This document shows positions 11,498 through 24,498 of a stretch of DNA of 64,000 nt, piece by piece. Position 1 is the stretch's first letter; every line of letters starts with the position of its first letter. Origin of the DNA: Suillus spraguei (lineage: Eukaryota > Basidiomycota > Agaricomycetes > Boletales > Suillaceae); assembly GCA_016800925.1 (NCBI GenBank), contig JABCPU010000032.1, positions 244,668 through 308,667 on the forward strand. Reading direction: 5' to 3'. The notes under the pieces are model-generated. The model searched no databases, was not told where the DNA came from, and saw nothing but the letters and a program-made list of their open reading frames with translations. A program made the position numbers and the translations under genes.

Positions 11498-12758
11498 GAT
11501 GGTATCAGCCCATCCCATTGCATGGACAATTGCCAGATGTGCGGAGACTAGTCTTGGATTGAACGGACGGGTTCTGAAGGCAAGCGCTTGACACTTAGCA
11601 CTCGGCCATTGAACAGGTTGCGCCACTATCAACTGACTATGCAGAAGCGTGCCAACTGAGTCCAGAGCACCGCACAGCCTTGCTTCATTAGCGCTAGCTT
11701 CGTAGCAATGTTCAACGCACCATGAAAAACACTGGAATCCTTGGCAAGGAAAGAAATAGCCTTCCTGACAGCGTCAATTACCGTCAAAACGGTAATAAAA
11801 GAGCAACTTTGACGCTGATATAGGAATGTCAATGCGGTGTGATAGGCAACCAATACACAACTCACATCAAGTCCGCTGACTATGCCATATCGTACCGATC
11901 AGTTGGACCTTGTAACCCCCGCCAACTAAGTAACTGCTGATTCGTTGAAAGTACCGCAGTGTTGGTTTTCCCCATATTTACTAGTCCACAACAGCTTTTT
12001 TGTGTCAATACGCGAAACTTGAACAATATTCCCCTATCACACAGCAAGTCCATCGGAGCGGTATATCTGCAGCTATGTGCCTGCATGTCGCGTGCAAGGC
12101 AAGTGATGGATGGATGATGAAGCTTGAAGAGACGCTCTAACGCTATGACAAACTCCGACCGCGGCTGACTAAATTTTGAGGAGATCATCTTCGAAGCTTC
12201 AACATGCAGCTACAATCCTGAAGATACGACCCCTTCATCCAACGTTCTCCGCCAGGAAAACATTATGATCGCCAATGACCTGGAGACAGACCACGTATGA
12301 TTTTACTGTTGCCATGAGTACTGACGTTAGACATACACGCGCTAAAATATGGAGACGGTCTTCTCGCCGCAAATTGAAGGTGCGGTTTCAAACTTTCGTG
12401 TATGTACAGAAATTACAGTGTATATGTCCCGTGACCGTTGGATCATCGGATGGAAGGAGCGTGCAGTGAGCATTTTATGAATGATTAATGGTGCTGAAAT
12501 TTTATTTTATTTAATAGCAAAAGCAAGTCACACCTGCCAGTGGGCAGGCAACTTAGTGCAAGACTGCAAGTGCTTGTGTCAGTACATTGACGCGTAAACA
12601 CATGTTCAGTATATTTTTATCATATCCTCGAGTTGCCTTCAGCTTGAAATTTCCGAATCATGAGGACTTGAGGTTTCGTCCCTCAGGTCCCTCAAAACTG
12701 TTTTACTCTGCTGCGTTTTGGTTTTCGCGGTGGAAATGCTGCGGTAGACACGAGAGCA
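11498..12758. other. Unassigned stretch
   Basis: No gene recognised. Minus-strand frames at 11,629-11,865 and 11,880-12,188 are open but show no motif. Confidence 0.3.
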
Positions 12759-13098
12759 ATGTCATCAAAACATACCCACGCATCTGCCCCGCAGGGGCCG
12801 ACAGCCGACGTCATCTGCCAGCCTATCAACTCAAGTCAACCCCAGGATGTTTGGGATACAAGTAACTCCGTATCCCCAGCGTTATCTATGACACCTCGGC
12901 TACGTCTGTTCCTCCTGACGGTTTCATTACAGGTATCCGCCTGCATAATATCACTGCAAACTATGGTATCAGTAAGTTTGGTGCTTGTCTCTGTCAGCTC
13001 CGAGGTACACTGGTGACGCAGGAATACATGCGCGAGTGGAAATGTGAGCTTCTCAGGGAGCGGCTTCCTCAGTTGGTCGTGTGCCCAGGACTGTAAAT
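12759..13098 (+). pseudogene. Unidentified coding relic
   Basis: Two stretches look coding but lie in different frames. The first runs from the ATG at 12,759 (MSSKHTHASAPQGP and on). The second, offset in frame, reads IYDTSATSVPPDGFITGIRL followed by HNITANYGISKFGACLCQL and ends at a TAA near 13,098. They do not join through an intron of normal length: the only GT...AG candidates between them are under 20 nt. I therefore read this as a frameshifted remnant. Function unknown. Confidence 0.25.
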
Positions 13099-13250
13099 CA
13101 ACCGTAGACGAGCTTCTGTAAGTTATTTAGATATGCATTCGTAGTCATTAACCGGATTTGTTTCTGTGATGATATTTACTCAAGGGTTCGACGGGTATAA
13201 CTTTCTTAATGCAAAAGTGTGTGAAGTGATTCTAAAATTTACAAGAGTCC

Positions 13251-13656
13251 ATGTCAATTATTCCAATAATTTCTTCCTTTCCTAGATCACCTACCCTTTT
13301 CCAGTCGGAGACTGTCCGACTACTGTCATTCATCGCTAGAGTTCAGACGATTAACTCACAGGGTCTTGTGAGTAGCGCAATTGGGGAAACCTTGTACCCC
13401 ATCTATTCTTTGATGACTGGCGGATTAATTGGTGGTACTCTCGATCGAACAGAGGTTTATCTTTGGTCGTAAGTTTTATATTGCACTGCCTTTTCCCACC
13501 TCTTATGGTTTTCTTATGTGGAACACTGGCGTTGTGTTAAGTTCTCTGCAACGGCGAGCCAGTGCGCTAAAGACAACCCACATTGACTTGACGTTACTTC
13601 ACAGTTCTTTCGCTCTGGTTTTATGGCAGTGGCTAGTTTCCTCGATAGTATTTTGA
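13251..13656 (+). other. Hydrophobic open frames, possible membrane-protein relic
   Basis: Overlapping plus-strand frames encode hydrophobic segments (LYPIYSLMTGGLIGGTLDRT, then LPFPTSYGFLMWNTGVVLSS). They might be exons of one membrane protein, but I could not build an uninterrupted chain. Low confidence. Confidence 0.15.
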
Positions 13657-13873
13657 ATGATCTCTCAGTGGCGCAGTGTGCGCATTGATCGGTTGGACTA
13701 GGCGATTACAGACACGTCTTCCGCTTACCATTTAACTATCCTCACTCTCACCTGTGCTCTGTCCAGTATTGTGCAGGCTTGGAAGTACGGTCATAAAGGG
13801 CTCACCTCCAACGCGTCGAATACCTTTCATCTCAGTACAGCATCTGCTGCTGGGAGTGTCTCAAACTTGCAGG

Positions 13874-14022
13874 TATCGATCAGCAAGGGATGCTCGCAAA
13901 TGAAAGTGTGGGGGTTCGCCTGTATGGGCATGTACCTGATGAAGGTGCCACGACAAAGAAATTTGTGTTAGCTGCGAAATACGATGAGTTGGAAAAGGCG
14001 TCAAAGGAGGCATTCGAATCCG
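13874..14022 (+). pseudogene. Isolated coding exon, family unknown
   Basis: Bounded by an acceptor-like AACTTGCAG just upstream and a donor GTAAGT just downstream. The frame between reads GIDQQGMLANESVGVRLYGH, then VPDEGATTKKFVLAAKYDEL and EKASKEAFESV. Composition and the paired splice sites suggest a true exon. No neighbouring exon could be joined, so it may be part of a decayed gene with the relics at 12.8 to 13.6 kb. Confidence 0.3.
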
Positions 14023-16157
14023 TGGTAAGTGCATTGGTTTTCCCATATTAAGTATCTAACAAAACATTTCGTGTCAGCACACGATCGAACAAAATGAAAT
14101 ATTCTCTCATTAAACCGCCTCCAGTCCATTTTCACAAGGCTTTCACCATGACTCCTAAGGATATACCTTCTTCCTCGTATGATATTCCCCGCCTGTCGAA
14201 AGATGTCACGATCCCGACCGTGTATAGTCACTAAATGACATTAGATCGAATATAGTATTTGGCCTCCAAGCTGTCTGGTGACCAGGCCTTTCTAAGTATG
14301 TGTTTCGCAGGAATTTGTGTCGGGAGACCGGCCGGTGTTCCGAACAATTCAACGACATTTTGCGAAGTCGCCAGTGGCGGCCATGATTGTCACATTGCAC
14401 TCGCACGCACTGGTTTTCCTCCAAAAGGAGTACCCGTACGAAAAGTGAAGACGTAGGAAGACAAATTAGGAGCAAAGATGGCTAGATACATCCTCAGCTG
14501 TAAAGTCATTCAATCATTCCGGGTGCAGTTGGCGTTGTAACAATGTCGTTCAGTCTTGGGATTTTACTTATTTCAGTTTCTTCCACTCAATAATGTGACT
14601 GATCGTTGCATATACACCCCCTCCTTTTCTGCCTTTCATTTCACCCCTACCTCATTGCATACACATGTACATCGCCTCTATATGTTCCAACGCCATTCTA
14701 CCGGTACCTTGCCAGTCACATGAATACGCCACCAGAAGGCCTTAAAGGTTCTGGGCTCTGTGACGTATCTAAGCACCATGATGCACCTATGTTTTTTTCC
14801 AGCCAATTCACCGGTATCTCACCGAAGTCGGAAAGTTTTTAGAAGATGTGAGTCTGTGATTCTAGTCTCTAGAACTCTTTAGCCGAATGCCTTCGAACAC
14901 TTATCTCAACTTTGTCGCTTGAGTTCGAACTCTATCAGTTTCACCTTGCAATAGTAGAAAGACTTACAAACCCAGTCTACGATTGCCTCATATCATCAGA
15001 TGTATTGCGTCCAGTACGAGGATGTCGAGGAAATAGTTGCATTACGGGTCAGTCAACAGGCTCATCAATTTAGAGATCGGGGCTACTCACAGAAGAACAG
15101 TATAGCCACCCCGTGGGTCAACAGGGTCCGCCTAAGTTCCGCAAACCAGCATAAACGTGGGATAAGGCAAGGTAAAAAGGTTCCCAAGATTGTCGCAATG
15201 TTACTGGGGCACAAATTCAAAAGTGCACCTCAGAATCTCAAACAGTCTCCTTCCCACCAATCACACTGCAAACTCCGCAGGAAACGAAAGGGCCCCGATT
15301 ACCTTCACCGACGAACTCATATTCAGCAGTGAAAGGAGTCTCCAGAAAAGGTAGGCGCCGACGACGACGATCTTAGATGCGGCAAAATTGTGTCAGCAAA
15401 AGGTTCACGTCACCAGCTGGGTATGTCAGCGCAAGGCTAGAATGACAGTTACCTTCAATTTGCTTAGAGATCCTTTCATGGAAATCGGCTTAGTCGAAAC
15501 CCGGCTCATTCCCAGGGGCAGTTGGGCGCCGCCAACATATCGATATACGCATGAATAATGAGGCCTTTTCAAGAGCTAAATTACAAAAAGCCGTCATTAT
15601 CTGCTATGATAGCCAAGACTCCTTAGCACAATTACGGCCCGGGATTGCATCTGTGTCCGACAGAACGCCCATAAGGTGCCTTGTACAAAGAAGATCCGCG
15701 ATGCTCGGGGGCTGCACAGGAGAAAAACTGATTTTTGGTGTACGCAGGTTGTCACGCCGACTTTGAACAATAAGATATTCTCCTTTCGTGCCAAAGATGT
15801 TACCTGCTACTGAAGTTGTTGTGCTTCCTATCTGGATCGACCCTCAGAAATGCGACGATGTTTTGATTACTTAGCGTTTTGTTGTCAATGCATCCCTCGA
15901 AGGGCAACAGAGCGCCACAATCATGATGAACAAAAGGAATATTAAGATGCTGCTAGTTGCACAGTTGACTCAGCGTAGATGACCGTTACGCTCGCAGCGA
16001 TTATGGTCAGCGAGACCGGGCAAGGCAATAATAGAAATATCAATTGCTCAGCGGAACAGCAAGGTTAAATTGATCGGACACCCCAATCAAAAGAACTTTG
16101 GGGAAATGCCTCAGGGTCGTATTGTGATTGATGGCAAGTAAGTACTAACTCACCTCC
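14023..16157. other. Unassigned stretch
   Basis: No gene recognised. Just before the APN1 3' end, at about 16,020-16,136 plus, an exon-like frame (IEISIAQRNSKVKLIGHPNQ, then KNFGEMPQGRIVIDGK) ends at a GTAAGT donor. It is another isolated, unidentified exon candidate. Confidence 0.25.
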
Positions 16158-17909
16158 CTAAGCACAGTCAGAGTCGTGATCTTGACCCTCCGTCGCATCC
16201 CGTTTGCGTGCACGGGTCTTGCTCACTTTCTCCGTCTTGTTCACAGCATGGCTTCGCACCAACGATGTAATTTTGTTAACCAACGACAGTTCCGTTTCTA
16301 GGACCTCGCTGTCATCGACCAAATTCGAGAGACAATTGAGAGCCGATATCTCCTTGGTCCAAATTTCTGTTGCTTCAAAAGTCGGGGTCTCGAGAATAAG
16401 AGGAATGTCTTGTGTCCGTGGGTCGGACACAATGTGCCTGAACGTAGAAATACCAAGATGTCCGCTACAACGACGGTGAAAATGGCTACTTGACAAAGAA
16501 CTAAGGATGGAGCACGCACAGTCCAATATTTTCATGTCGATCTTTTTTTGACCCGAGGGCGGCTTTGGAGTCATTCAAATGTAACCCTTTGAGATATGAC
16601 AGTCCGACTTCAGTGTCAAACGCGGCGACTGCGTGATCCAAGTCATGGTCATGTTTCTGAGTTCGTATTTGTAGAACTCACGCGTTGCACTAGGGAGTTA
16701 CATTAGCTAGTGTGTGAAACGAAGTAGTCGGAAGACATACTCCCAACCATCTTTTGTTGAGATGTCATATCCCTGAAATCACGGTAAAAGGTTTGCAAGG
16801 CAGAGAATAAAACCCTTACTGCAGCGAACGCATGACCTAAATTCCACTAGTCAGGAAGATCAAGTACTAAAGCCTGACACGCACAGGTATCAAGGCAAAC
16901 GCCTACTCTCGTCTTATCCTCGACGTGGTCAATGATCCCCTTCAGCTCTGAAAACTGAGAGCCTATAACATTTCCTGAACCTGCCTATTTTGAACGATGA
17001 AGTAAAGATAGAGAATATTCGAAGCCGCATAAATGCATACCATGTTCTCGATGACAATTGTTATATATTTTGTCGCTTTGTGCGCGTTGTTGATACATTC
17101 GGCGATAAGGGCTATCGACTCTTCTTTTGTGGCTTGTCCCACGGTCGACCCCGGACTTTGACGACGTGAGCTCAACAGAAAAAGGTTCAGCATAGTGGAC
17201 TCACTGAAAATTGTACAGCTCGAGGCCAAGCTGCTCGCACCGCTGAAGATCATCAAGGAAGCAGTTGAACGATTTCTGTCTCTTCGCCCTGAAATCAGAC
17301 AAACGTCATCATGACCCTACAAATCAAAGAGACTCGCACTCGCACTCACTCGTCCGGGTTTCCCAGGTTGACTAAATAACTACCGTGGGGAAGAACATGT
17401 TTCGGCGAATACCCAAACTCTTGCATTCGTGTCGTAAAGACATCGACGTTTTCAGCAGAAAGTGGTGGGGAATCCCATTTCCGCTGGGACTTGACAAATA
17501 GAGCGAATGCATTGGCACTGTGAGAGTTCGACACTTTAATGAAAGGAGACTGTGGTACGACATGCATCTCTCACCCGACCATCGCTGCATTTCGAACAGC
17601 ATTTTCAACTCCTCCTGCAGCTGATACATGCGCTCCGATCTTCCACGGACTAGAAACGCGCACTGGAAAGTCTTCCGTCGGAGGTTCATCCTCCATCTTT
17701 TTCCGCTTCTTGCGCGCGGGTTTTCTCGTGGCTAGAATGGTTCATGTTTAGCCTGGAAGCAAAGGAAGTTCAGGGTCTAAGTTACAGGTACCATTTTCTA
17801 ATTTGTCCACTGAAGTTTTTCGACGTTTGGAGGACTCCGGGTGAGAGTCGGATGACGTGAAGGTGGTAGGTGCGGCAGTAACACCAGTGGATCTTCTAGT
17901 CTGAACCAT
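16158..17909 (-). CDS. APN1: Endonuclease IV (AP endonuclease Apn1)
   Basis: Cleaves DNA 5' of abasic sites and removes blocked 3' ends in base excision repair. Eleven exons join without a phase error: 17909-17792, 17731-17575, 17517-17350, 17288-17205, 17155-17041, 16984-16885, 16836-16820, 16772-16741, 16689-16682, 16628-16520 and 16464-16158. The product is 404 residues. After a basic, Lys/Arg-rich N-terminus (likely nuclear signal, KKRKK) the family marks follow in order: [114 protein letters not shown] and [12 protein letters not shown]. These carry the His, Glu and Asp zinc ligands of the TIM-barrel nuclease. One exon is only 8 nt and another 17 nt. The C-terminal tail is charged and extends beyond the barrel. 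Confidence 0.95.
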
Positions 17910-20524
17910 AAGCTTCGTCAGAATGAGTAGCTTTGTTTGCTTAAGAGATAAGAACAGGGTACAGTGTGCGGGTCTGATATAAGATAGCGCTGCCAGCATC
18001 AAGTCTCAAGATTTAGACGTCACTAGTCACTACTACCAGAGTCTACCACAATGTACAACCACGGCATTTCCCGGTCTCAATGACCAAACTGGCAAGTTTG
18101 CTTTAGAAAAAAATAAGGTACAGACATAGCCTGACTTCAAGTATTTGAGATAAATATAGGTGAGGTGGAGGCGTAACTTCAATGGGCAAGCAGGGGCTGT
18201 TTTATTAAACTACTATACTTCTCTAGTGGGAACGCCGTTCTCGCGAATTCGAAACTTCTCGTTCGCGTTGGAAGCATGGGCCACAGGGGTTAGTGATTAG
18301 CGCATGTTACCTATCCCTATTCCAAGGAGGGGGGAATAATATGGCATTGTCCTCGAGAATCATCCATGAAATGATCCGATGGTGGTTCTGTGCCGGGTTG
18401 ATCCAGATTGCAACATCGCAAATATTATTGAACAATGGGCAGACTACTTACTATGGTACAGCTGGAAACTTAAAAAACCACGGGTTTCTGCTTTTGCTTC
18501 TGATCGGGATACTGCATGCACATTTAATGCATGAGGTAATTGCTATCAGTCGCCACGCACCCGCAGCAACCGCCGAAGTGATGGTCTAGTATGAGCAAGG
18601 AACGACACGAGTAGTTTGTGTTCCTCCAGTGTCTTCAACAAGTAAGCGAACACTCATGCAGCGTTCATTGTCGCCCATGACAAACTAAACACCAATTCAG
18701 CCAACAAAACATTCCTGATGTGAGTCACAGCCACGAACAATGGAACTTTCCGGGGATGCCCCAGCATGCATCAATCCTCCAATTCCAATATTGCCGGTAT
18801 ATATCGCCATTAATATTTTGGCTGATGTGCTTCCGCACTTCTAACATAGGGTATATGATGCCCTATGCTGGCTCCGTAGCACAACCTAAAGGGTATTTCC
18901 ACGCCACCTGAGCCCCGAGACCTCGGTATACCCACTCATGACGCGCTTTTACATTTAATTTCGGAACCGTAAATCCAAGTGAGGTCGGTTTATTCATGGG
19001 GATCGGTGCTTGTGCGTCTTCTTGTAAGTGGGCTCCTGATGAATTTTAAACGTATGTGTGGGATTCAACAGACCAGGTTCAACTCGGCAAGACAAAGTTG
19101 GTTTAATGTGTGTCCGCGAGCGGGATATGTGGTTGCATCTTTGAAGCTTTGTGACGTGCCAGGACGTTATGTATTTGGGTTCTCTATGTACTACAGTAGT
19201 AGTTGCAGCGCTCTATCTCACACGGATATTAAATAACGGGATGTGGGACAAATGAAGGGACTCACGAGGTCTGTATTTGTCGATGCATGGGCTACGCGCG
19301 CTCAACGGTACAGTATGAATCGCAAATAAGGAGACGGTGAAGGACCCCGTGACTTTACTACGTGCTTGGCATGAGGGCACGAAGCCAAAGTAATCCGAAG
19401 CTGCGCACAAAATTTGATACATGAGGGGCATCATGTTCGTCCGCTCAGAAGCTGGTAGCACGAAGCTGTGCACAAACGATCAACTAATAGTTAGAAGAAG
19501 ATCGGACGTGTCTTTATTTGATTATGTGCATGAGCTATGTTACCAACGGTTCAGTCTTTCCTTAAGGATATTGCGTCTTTACTACGGTTGACATGGCTGC
19601 GCAGAAATCTTGTCATTCATAAAGTTAGACGCCAATGATCTCAGTCAATAAAATCCTTGATCAACTATGGTATTGACTAGGACGCAGTGCTGTTGTCTTT
19701 TTGAGTGGTGCATCCATGGGGCATCCCGAGAGGCTGATAACTAATAAGAATGCGTTGTTAGGACGGGTAAGGAAGTGATAGGAGTAGAGGAATGAGGTGG
19801 AATTATATATGTCGGGGGAGATAGGACAAATGGGATTCACGAAGGACGCAAAGTAAGAAACCGACATGATGGAGTGGGTATTGGATGAGGGTATATTTGT
19901 TTTTGATTCGGCGAGGCCCGAAGTTTTATGTGGAGGGTAGTACAGCGATGTTTAGGGTGTGTTGTTAGTAATGTTAATTGCGGGGTGCTTACGTCCTTTT
20001 AGCGACAAAAATAAAGGACATGCCCTGCGTATGTTGTCATGTACATAATGGTTGGTTGGTTTATAAGACAGTATAGCTTTCTCACCGACTCAGAACTTAA
20101 AAGTCGTTGAAAGGAGGCGATGAAGAAATTAATGCTGGAGGAAGAATGATGGGAATGCCAGCACTAGAATAAAAGTTAGGTTTCTCCATGAGGTGTCATT
20201 GAATCGATAGCTTGGCTCGATAGTGACCGGTGAAGCAGGAACGGGGTGGTAGTCTAGAACTACTGGGGGAAGCGATTTTTCCGGACGCTCGGAACCGCAC
20301 GTTGAGCCTGGAACTTACACGGGCGTCTATTGAATAGTACTTTAGTCAATTGAAGTCTAGACTCTTTAGAAGTAATCTTTAATCACTTCACCATCGAAGT
20401 CGTTTGAACTCGAGAGCCCCTCTTTCGTGTTCATCACAGAGTGGGTTGAAAACGTGAGTTTACCCGTGTTTGGGTTTTGACCTTTACAAGTTACACCATA
20501 GTCACTTGGTACAACTATACAGCC
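17910..20524. other. Divergent intergenic region
   Basis: Lies between the 5' ends of APN1 (minus) and the Skn7-type gene (plus), so both promoters must be here. An open frame at about 18,293-18,589 has hydrophobic stretches but no recognised motif. No transposon or RNA gene seen. Confidence 0.35.
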
Positions 20525-23500
20525 ATGCACATGGACCACCACCACACCGCTACTACAGGTCCTCCTTACTCTTCAGTTCGTTTATTCGCTTCACATCAGT
20601 TACCACCACCACAAGTTCAGCTACCTGCTATAAACCTCCCTCACCGTGCATCAGCCACAACACTACCACCCATGGCTGCAATGGACTCTTCGCCCTATCG
20701 CCACACTTCTCCAGTATCGTGGGGTCCATCATCGACAATCCATCGCACTTCAAATTCAAGAGAAGATGTACCAATCCATTCACAACGCGATATGAGGCAG
20801 ATGAAGAGAGAATCCGCTCACCAGATCCACACAGTCCCCCGCTCAAGGAACAGGAAGATACTATGCCAGCAACAAGCGATTTTGTGAAAAAGCTATACAA
20901 GTACATCTTCTCTTCTTTCTTTATCATCGTCACAAGTTTCACTTCTACACTTACAGAATGTTAGAAGATCATGCCTTCTCTCATGTTGTCTCATGGGGTC
21001 CACAGGGCGACTGCTTCGTCGTTAAGGTTCGTACTATCATCGGTACTTTCACCGATATTCCGTTCACCCTAACCTCAGGACATGAACGAATTTACAAAAT
21101 CCATCCTCCCACGCATGTTCAAGCATTCGAATTTTGCTTCCTTCGTAAGACAACTCAACAAATATGATTTTCATAAAGTGAGTCTAGTCTCCACCGGATC
21201 TCGAACTTCTTCCTTTCAATCCTCCCCCTCCTTCTATAACTACACTTGTTATCCCCTCTCATCACGCGACTTCTTGCGTACCCCCCGATACAATCCTCTT
21301 TATCTCAGGGATCCCTACTCCATTCCACCGCCTCCCCCATCCTCAACTCGGCCTTTCCCGTCGATCTTCGGTTCGATCCGGGGCTTCTACGTCTATCTCA
21401 GATGCTAGTTGACGAGGTCTGACAGCTTTTTCCTGCATTGCCACCGCTGAGCTATACTTGTCACTCTCCTTTTCGTAATCGCTCGTCGCCACAGGGTGGT
21501 CTTGGCATCCATTGTGACCTGGCAGGCATCACCTCCTTCATCTCCGTGAGCGGCGGCAGCGTCCGAACGCTACACAATTTCCGTGAACGGCGGCAGCATC
21601 CGAACGCTCCTGTACGATGCACGATGGCACCATTCTACCTCCTTACCTCCTCTATCTTAGCTTGACTTCATTCTGTTCTCCCAACCAATATACTAATCTT
21701 TCTACATCAGGTTAAAACATCCGATGATGCCCAATTCGGCGAACACAGCTGGACATTTCGACACCCCGATTTCCATGCCGATCGACGAGATGCCCTCGAA
21801 AACATAAAGCGCAAAGTCCCCGCAGCACGTAAATCCCTCACTTCCTCCTCCAACGGCGGTCTCGGCGGCGGCAGAGGAGCAAGCTCCGGCAGCCCTGTTC
21901 CAGGCGAAACTAATACCGCCGAATTAGCAGCTATGCAATCGCACATTGGTGTCCTGCAAAACTCCTACCAGTCGCTCTTCTCGTCGCATGATACCATTTT
22001 ATCCTCCAACGAGACCCTTCGAGGACAAACAGACTCTCTAATTGCGTCACATTCGTCTTTACGTGGTCTAGTTGATAATCTATTCGCTACGAATGAGAGT
22101 TTGAGGAATCAAGTCGGGAGGGGTGAAGAGCGGATTAGGGCGCTGGAGCGTCAGTACGGGGACGTGCTTGTTGAGTTGGTCAATTTTCAAAAGGGGATGG
22201 CGCAGCAAGATGGCTTGATGCAGGGACTGATACAGTATTTTTTAGGGGAGGGAGGTGAGTGTCTCTAATTATTGTTTTGTGGCGTCATTTACTCTATTGT
22301 GTATCGATCTATTCTTCATTGGTTCCGTCTTCCGTGTACCTTTTTGAAACGCCTTCCCCCGTGGGGGTACTGATATTACCCCTGGGGATAAAGATGCGTC
22401 CCTTTGCAATGCGCTGGTCGTGGTCGCATGATCTAGACGTTGAGGGCTCGATGCCCAATTGATGGGTCTATTAGGCACCAAGGACATGGGTGCATTTTGA
22501 GCTAGTGTCAGGTCCGATTTCTATGCCCGTGCCTTTTCCTCTTGTCGTGTACCTGTGTTTTCCCTCATTAATGCGTATTGCTCTCCCCAGGTAAACCCAA
22601 AGACCCCTCGGACGCTACCTCCCAAACTGCTGCTGGGTCTTCTACCACCGCTTCTTCAGTACCCCTCGCTCCAGTATCGGTATCTCAACCCACCGTATCT
22701 CAACCCCCACCTCAAACCCCCATTCATAACATGTCTCAAACCTCAACAACACCCATTGCGCCTAGCATGACGCCTAGCACTCATCCGCCGCCTTCCATCC
22801 TAGCACAGCAATCCATGGGCCAACCACAACCATCGCCCTTCCTCGCACCTTCTTCAAATGCAAATTCATTCTCCATGCCTTCTTCACACACACGCAAATC
22901 CATGTCAATGTCCCAACCCCACCAATCAGCCTCTCTCCGTAATTCATACTCCCTCCCCCCCAACCCCCATCAATTCATTCCAGCCCAGGAGCAATTTGTT
23001 CCCGCTCAAGAACTTGGCCTGCAAGATCCAGATATGGTCGCACGGCTGAGTCTGGTGCAAATGAACGAGATGTCGAGGCGGGCTGCGAGCGATGCGGGAT
23101 TTGGGACCCCGACTTCAGGTTCAGGTTCTGATGCTTCAGGGTCGTCGACGGGCGAGGAGATGCATATGCAGAGGACGAGTGGGATGCATTTGCATCGAGG
23201 GGGACAACATCAACAGCAACAGCCGTCATCACAAACATCGACGCAAGACGGCAATGCTACATTTCTTCTTCCCCCTGATATGAATTGGGACGCACCGACG
23301 ACGATGCATGAGGGATTACAGGTTTTTACGGTTGGGCATCTGTTACCCCGGAGTAGCGTGGAGGATCAGAATGGGAATTGGATGTTCAATGCCAATCCTG
23401 CGACTGGCGCTGTGCTTCCGCCTACAGAAGGTGAAGGCGAAGACGAAGGCGAAGGTGAGGGCGGGAACGACAACGACACCCTGCCATCGGAGCCCGATCC

Positions 23501-24498
23501 ATACTCTGAAGAAGTCGTACGTCCGACGCCGTCTAATGGACGATCTTCGACTGCACCTACGACTATCCGTGTTCGACGGTCTACGTTCGTGCCGGGATGG
23601 GCTGTTCCCCCTAGGGTACTTCTTGTGGACGACGACGCAGTGAGCAGGAGATTGAGCAGCAAGTTCTTGCAGGTGTTTGGATGCATGATTGACGTTGCTG
23701 TGGATGGTGTTGGAGCTGTGAATAAGATGAATCTCGAGAAATATGACTTGGTGTTGATGGCGAGTCCTTTTCTTCTCTCTGCGTGTGCTGCAAACTAATT
23801 TGCAACTGTGAATGCGACAGGACATCGTGATGCCCAAAATGGATGGAGTCAGCGCTACGAATCTCATCCGCCAATTCGACCATATGACCCCCATTATCAG
23901 TATGACGTCTAATTCAAAACCGAGCGAAATTATGACATATTATTCATCTGGGATGAATGATATTTTGCCTAAGCCGTTTACGAAGGAGGGGTTGTTGGAT
24001 ATGTTGGAGGTGTGCTTTTTATTCTACACCAAGAACTAGGTTAACGGGGATGCACAGAAACACCTTATGCACCTTAAAGTTATCCAACAGATGTCGAAAG
24101 TACCACGTTCACTCGGGGTCCCTCCTCTCTCAGACCCGTCTTTTAGCGAAGCACTCGCGGTTGGGGCGTCGCAATTACAACGACATGTTTCATCGTCCAA
24201 TACCAGTTCCTCATCTAATTCGTCTTCCAGTCTGCATGCGACGTTGGGAATGTCAGGGTATGACAACGATGGACGGATTAACCCCCTAGCTGGGATGGGT
24301 CTATCTGATGAGCGATATGCAGCGATTCTAAGAGATATCGTCACCCAGGAGAGCTTTTCAGGCGTAGGAGTGCCCGAGGGCTTTTCGTTTGGTCTCGCGG
24401 GTGCTTTGGATCCTGAAATGGTTGGGGAAAAACGGGGATTGGACGATGAGGGAGATGGGAGAGAGGGGAAAAGGGGACGTTTTGAAATCCTCGAGTGA
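20525..24498 (+). CDS. SKN7: Skn7/Prr1-type HSF and response-regulator factor
   Basis: End point of a fungal two-component phosphorelay for oxidative and osmotic stress, acting in the nucleus. Firm exons are 20863-20900, 20957-21026, 21079-21177, 21711-22254, 22591-23759, 23821-24009 and 24058-24498. The HSF-type DNA-binding domain is spread over the first four ([72 protein letters not shown]). A coiled coil follows (about 21,930-22,220), then a long Ser/Pro/Gln-rich linker, then a receiver domain: [27 protein letters not shown] with the phospho-acceptor Asp, MTSN and LPKPFTKEG. The upstream frame from the ATG at 20,525 ([23 protein letters not shown]) also looks coding but is one frame off the HSF exon; no normal intron repairs this. 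The intron before the phospho-acceptor codon is GC-AG. Confidence 0.9.
21178..21710 (+). other. Long intron in the Skn7 gene with a 28-bp direct repeat
   Basis: At 533 nt this intron is about ten times the usual length in the window. It sits after the recognition-helix exon of the HSF domain, between FHK and VKTSDD. Inside, a 28-nt motif starting CCGTGAGCGGCGGCAG (21,544-21,571) is repeated with two changes at 21,581-21,608. Confidence 0.75.

Noticed and set aside
23760..23820. Skn7 receiver as a pseudogene because no GT donor exists
   Set aside because: A GC donor with otherwise good consensus gives the exact conserved junction LVLM/DIVMP.
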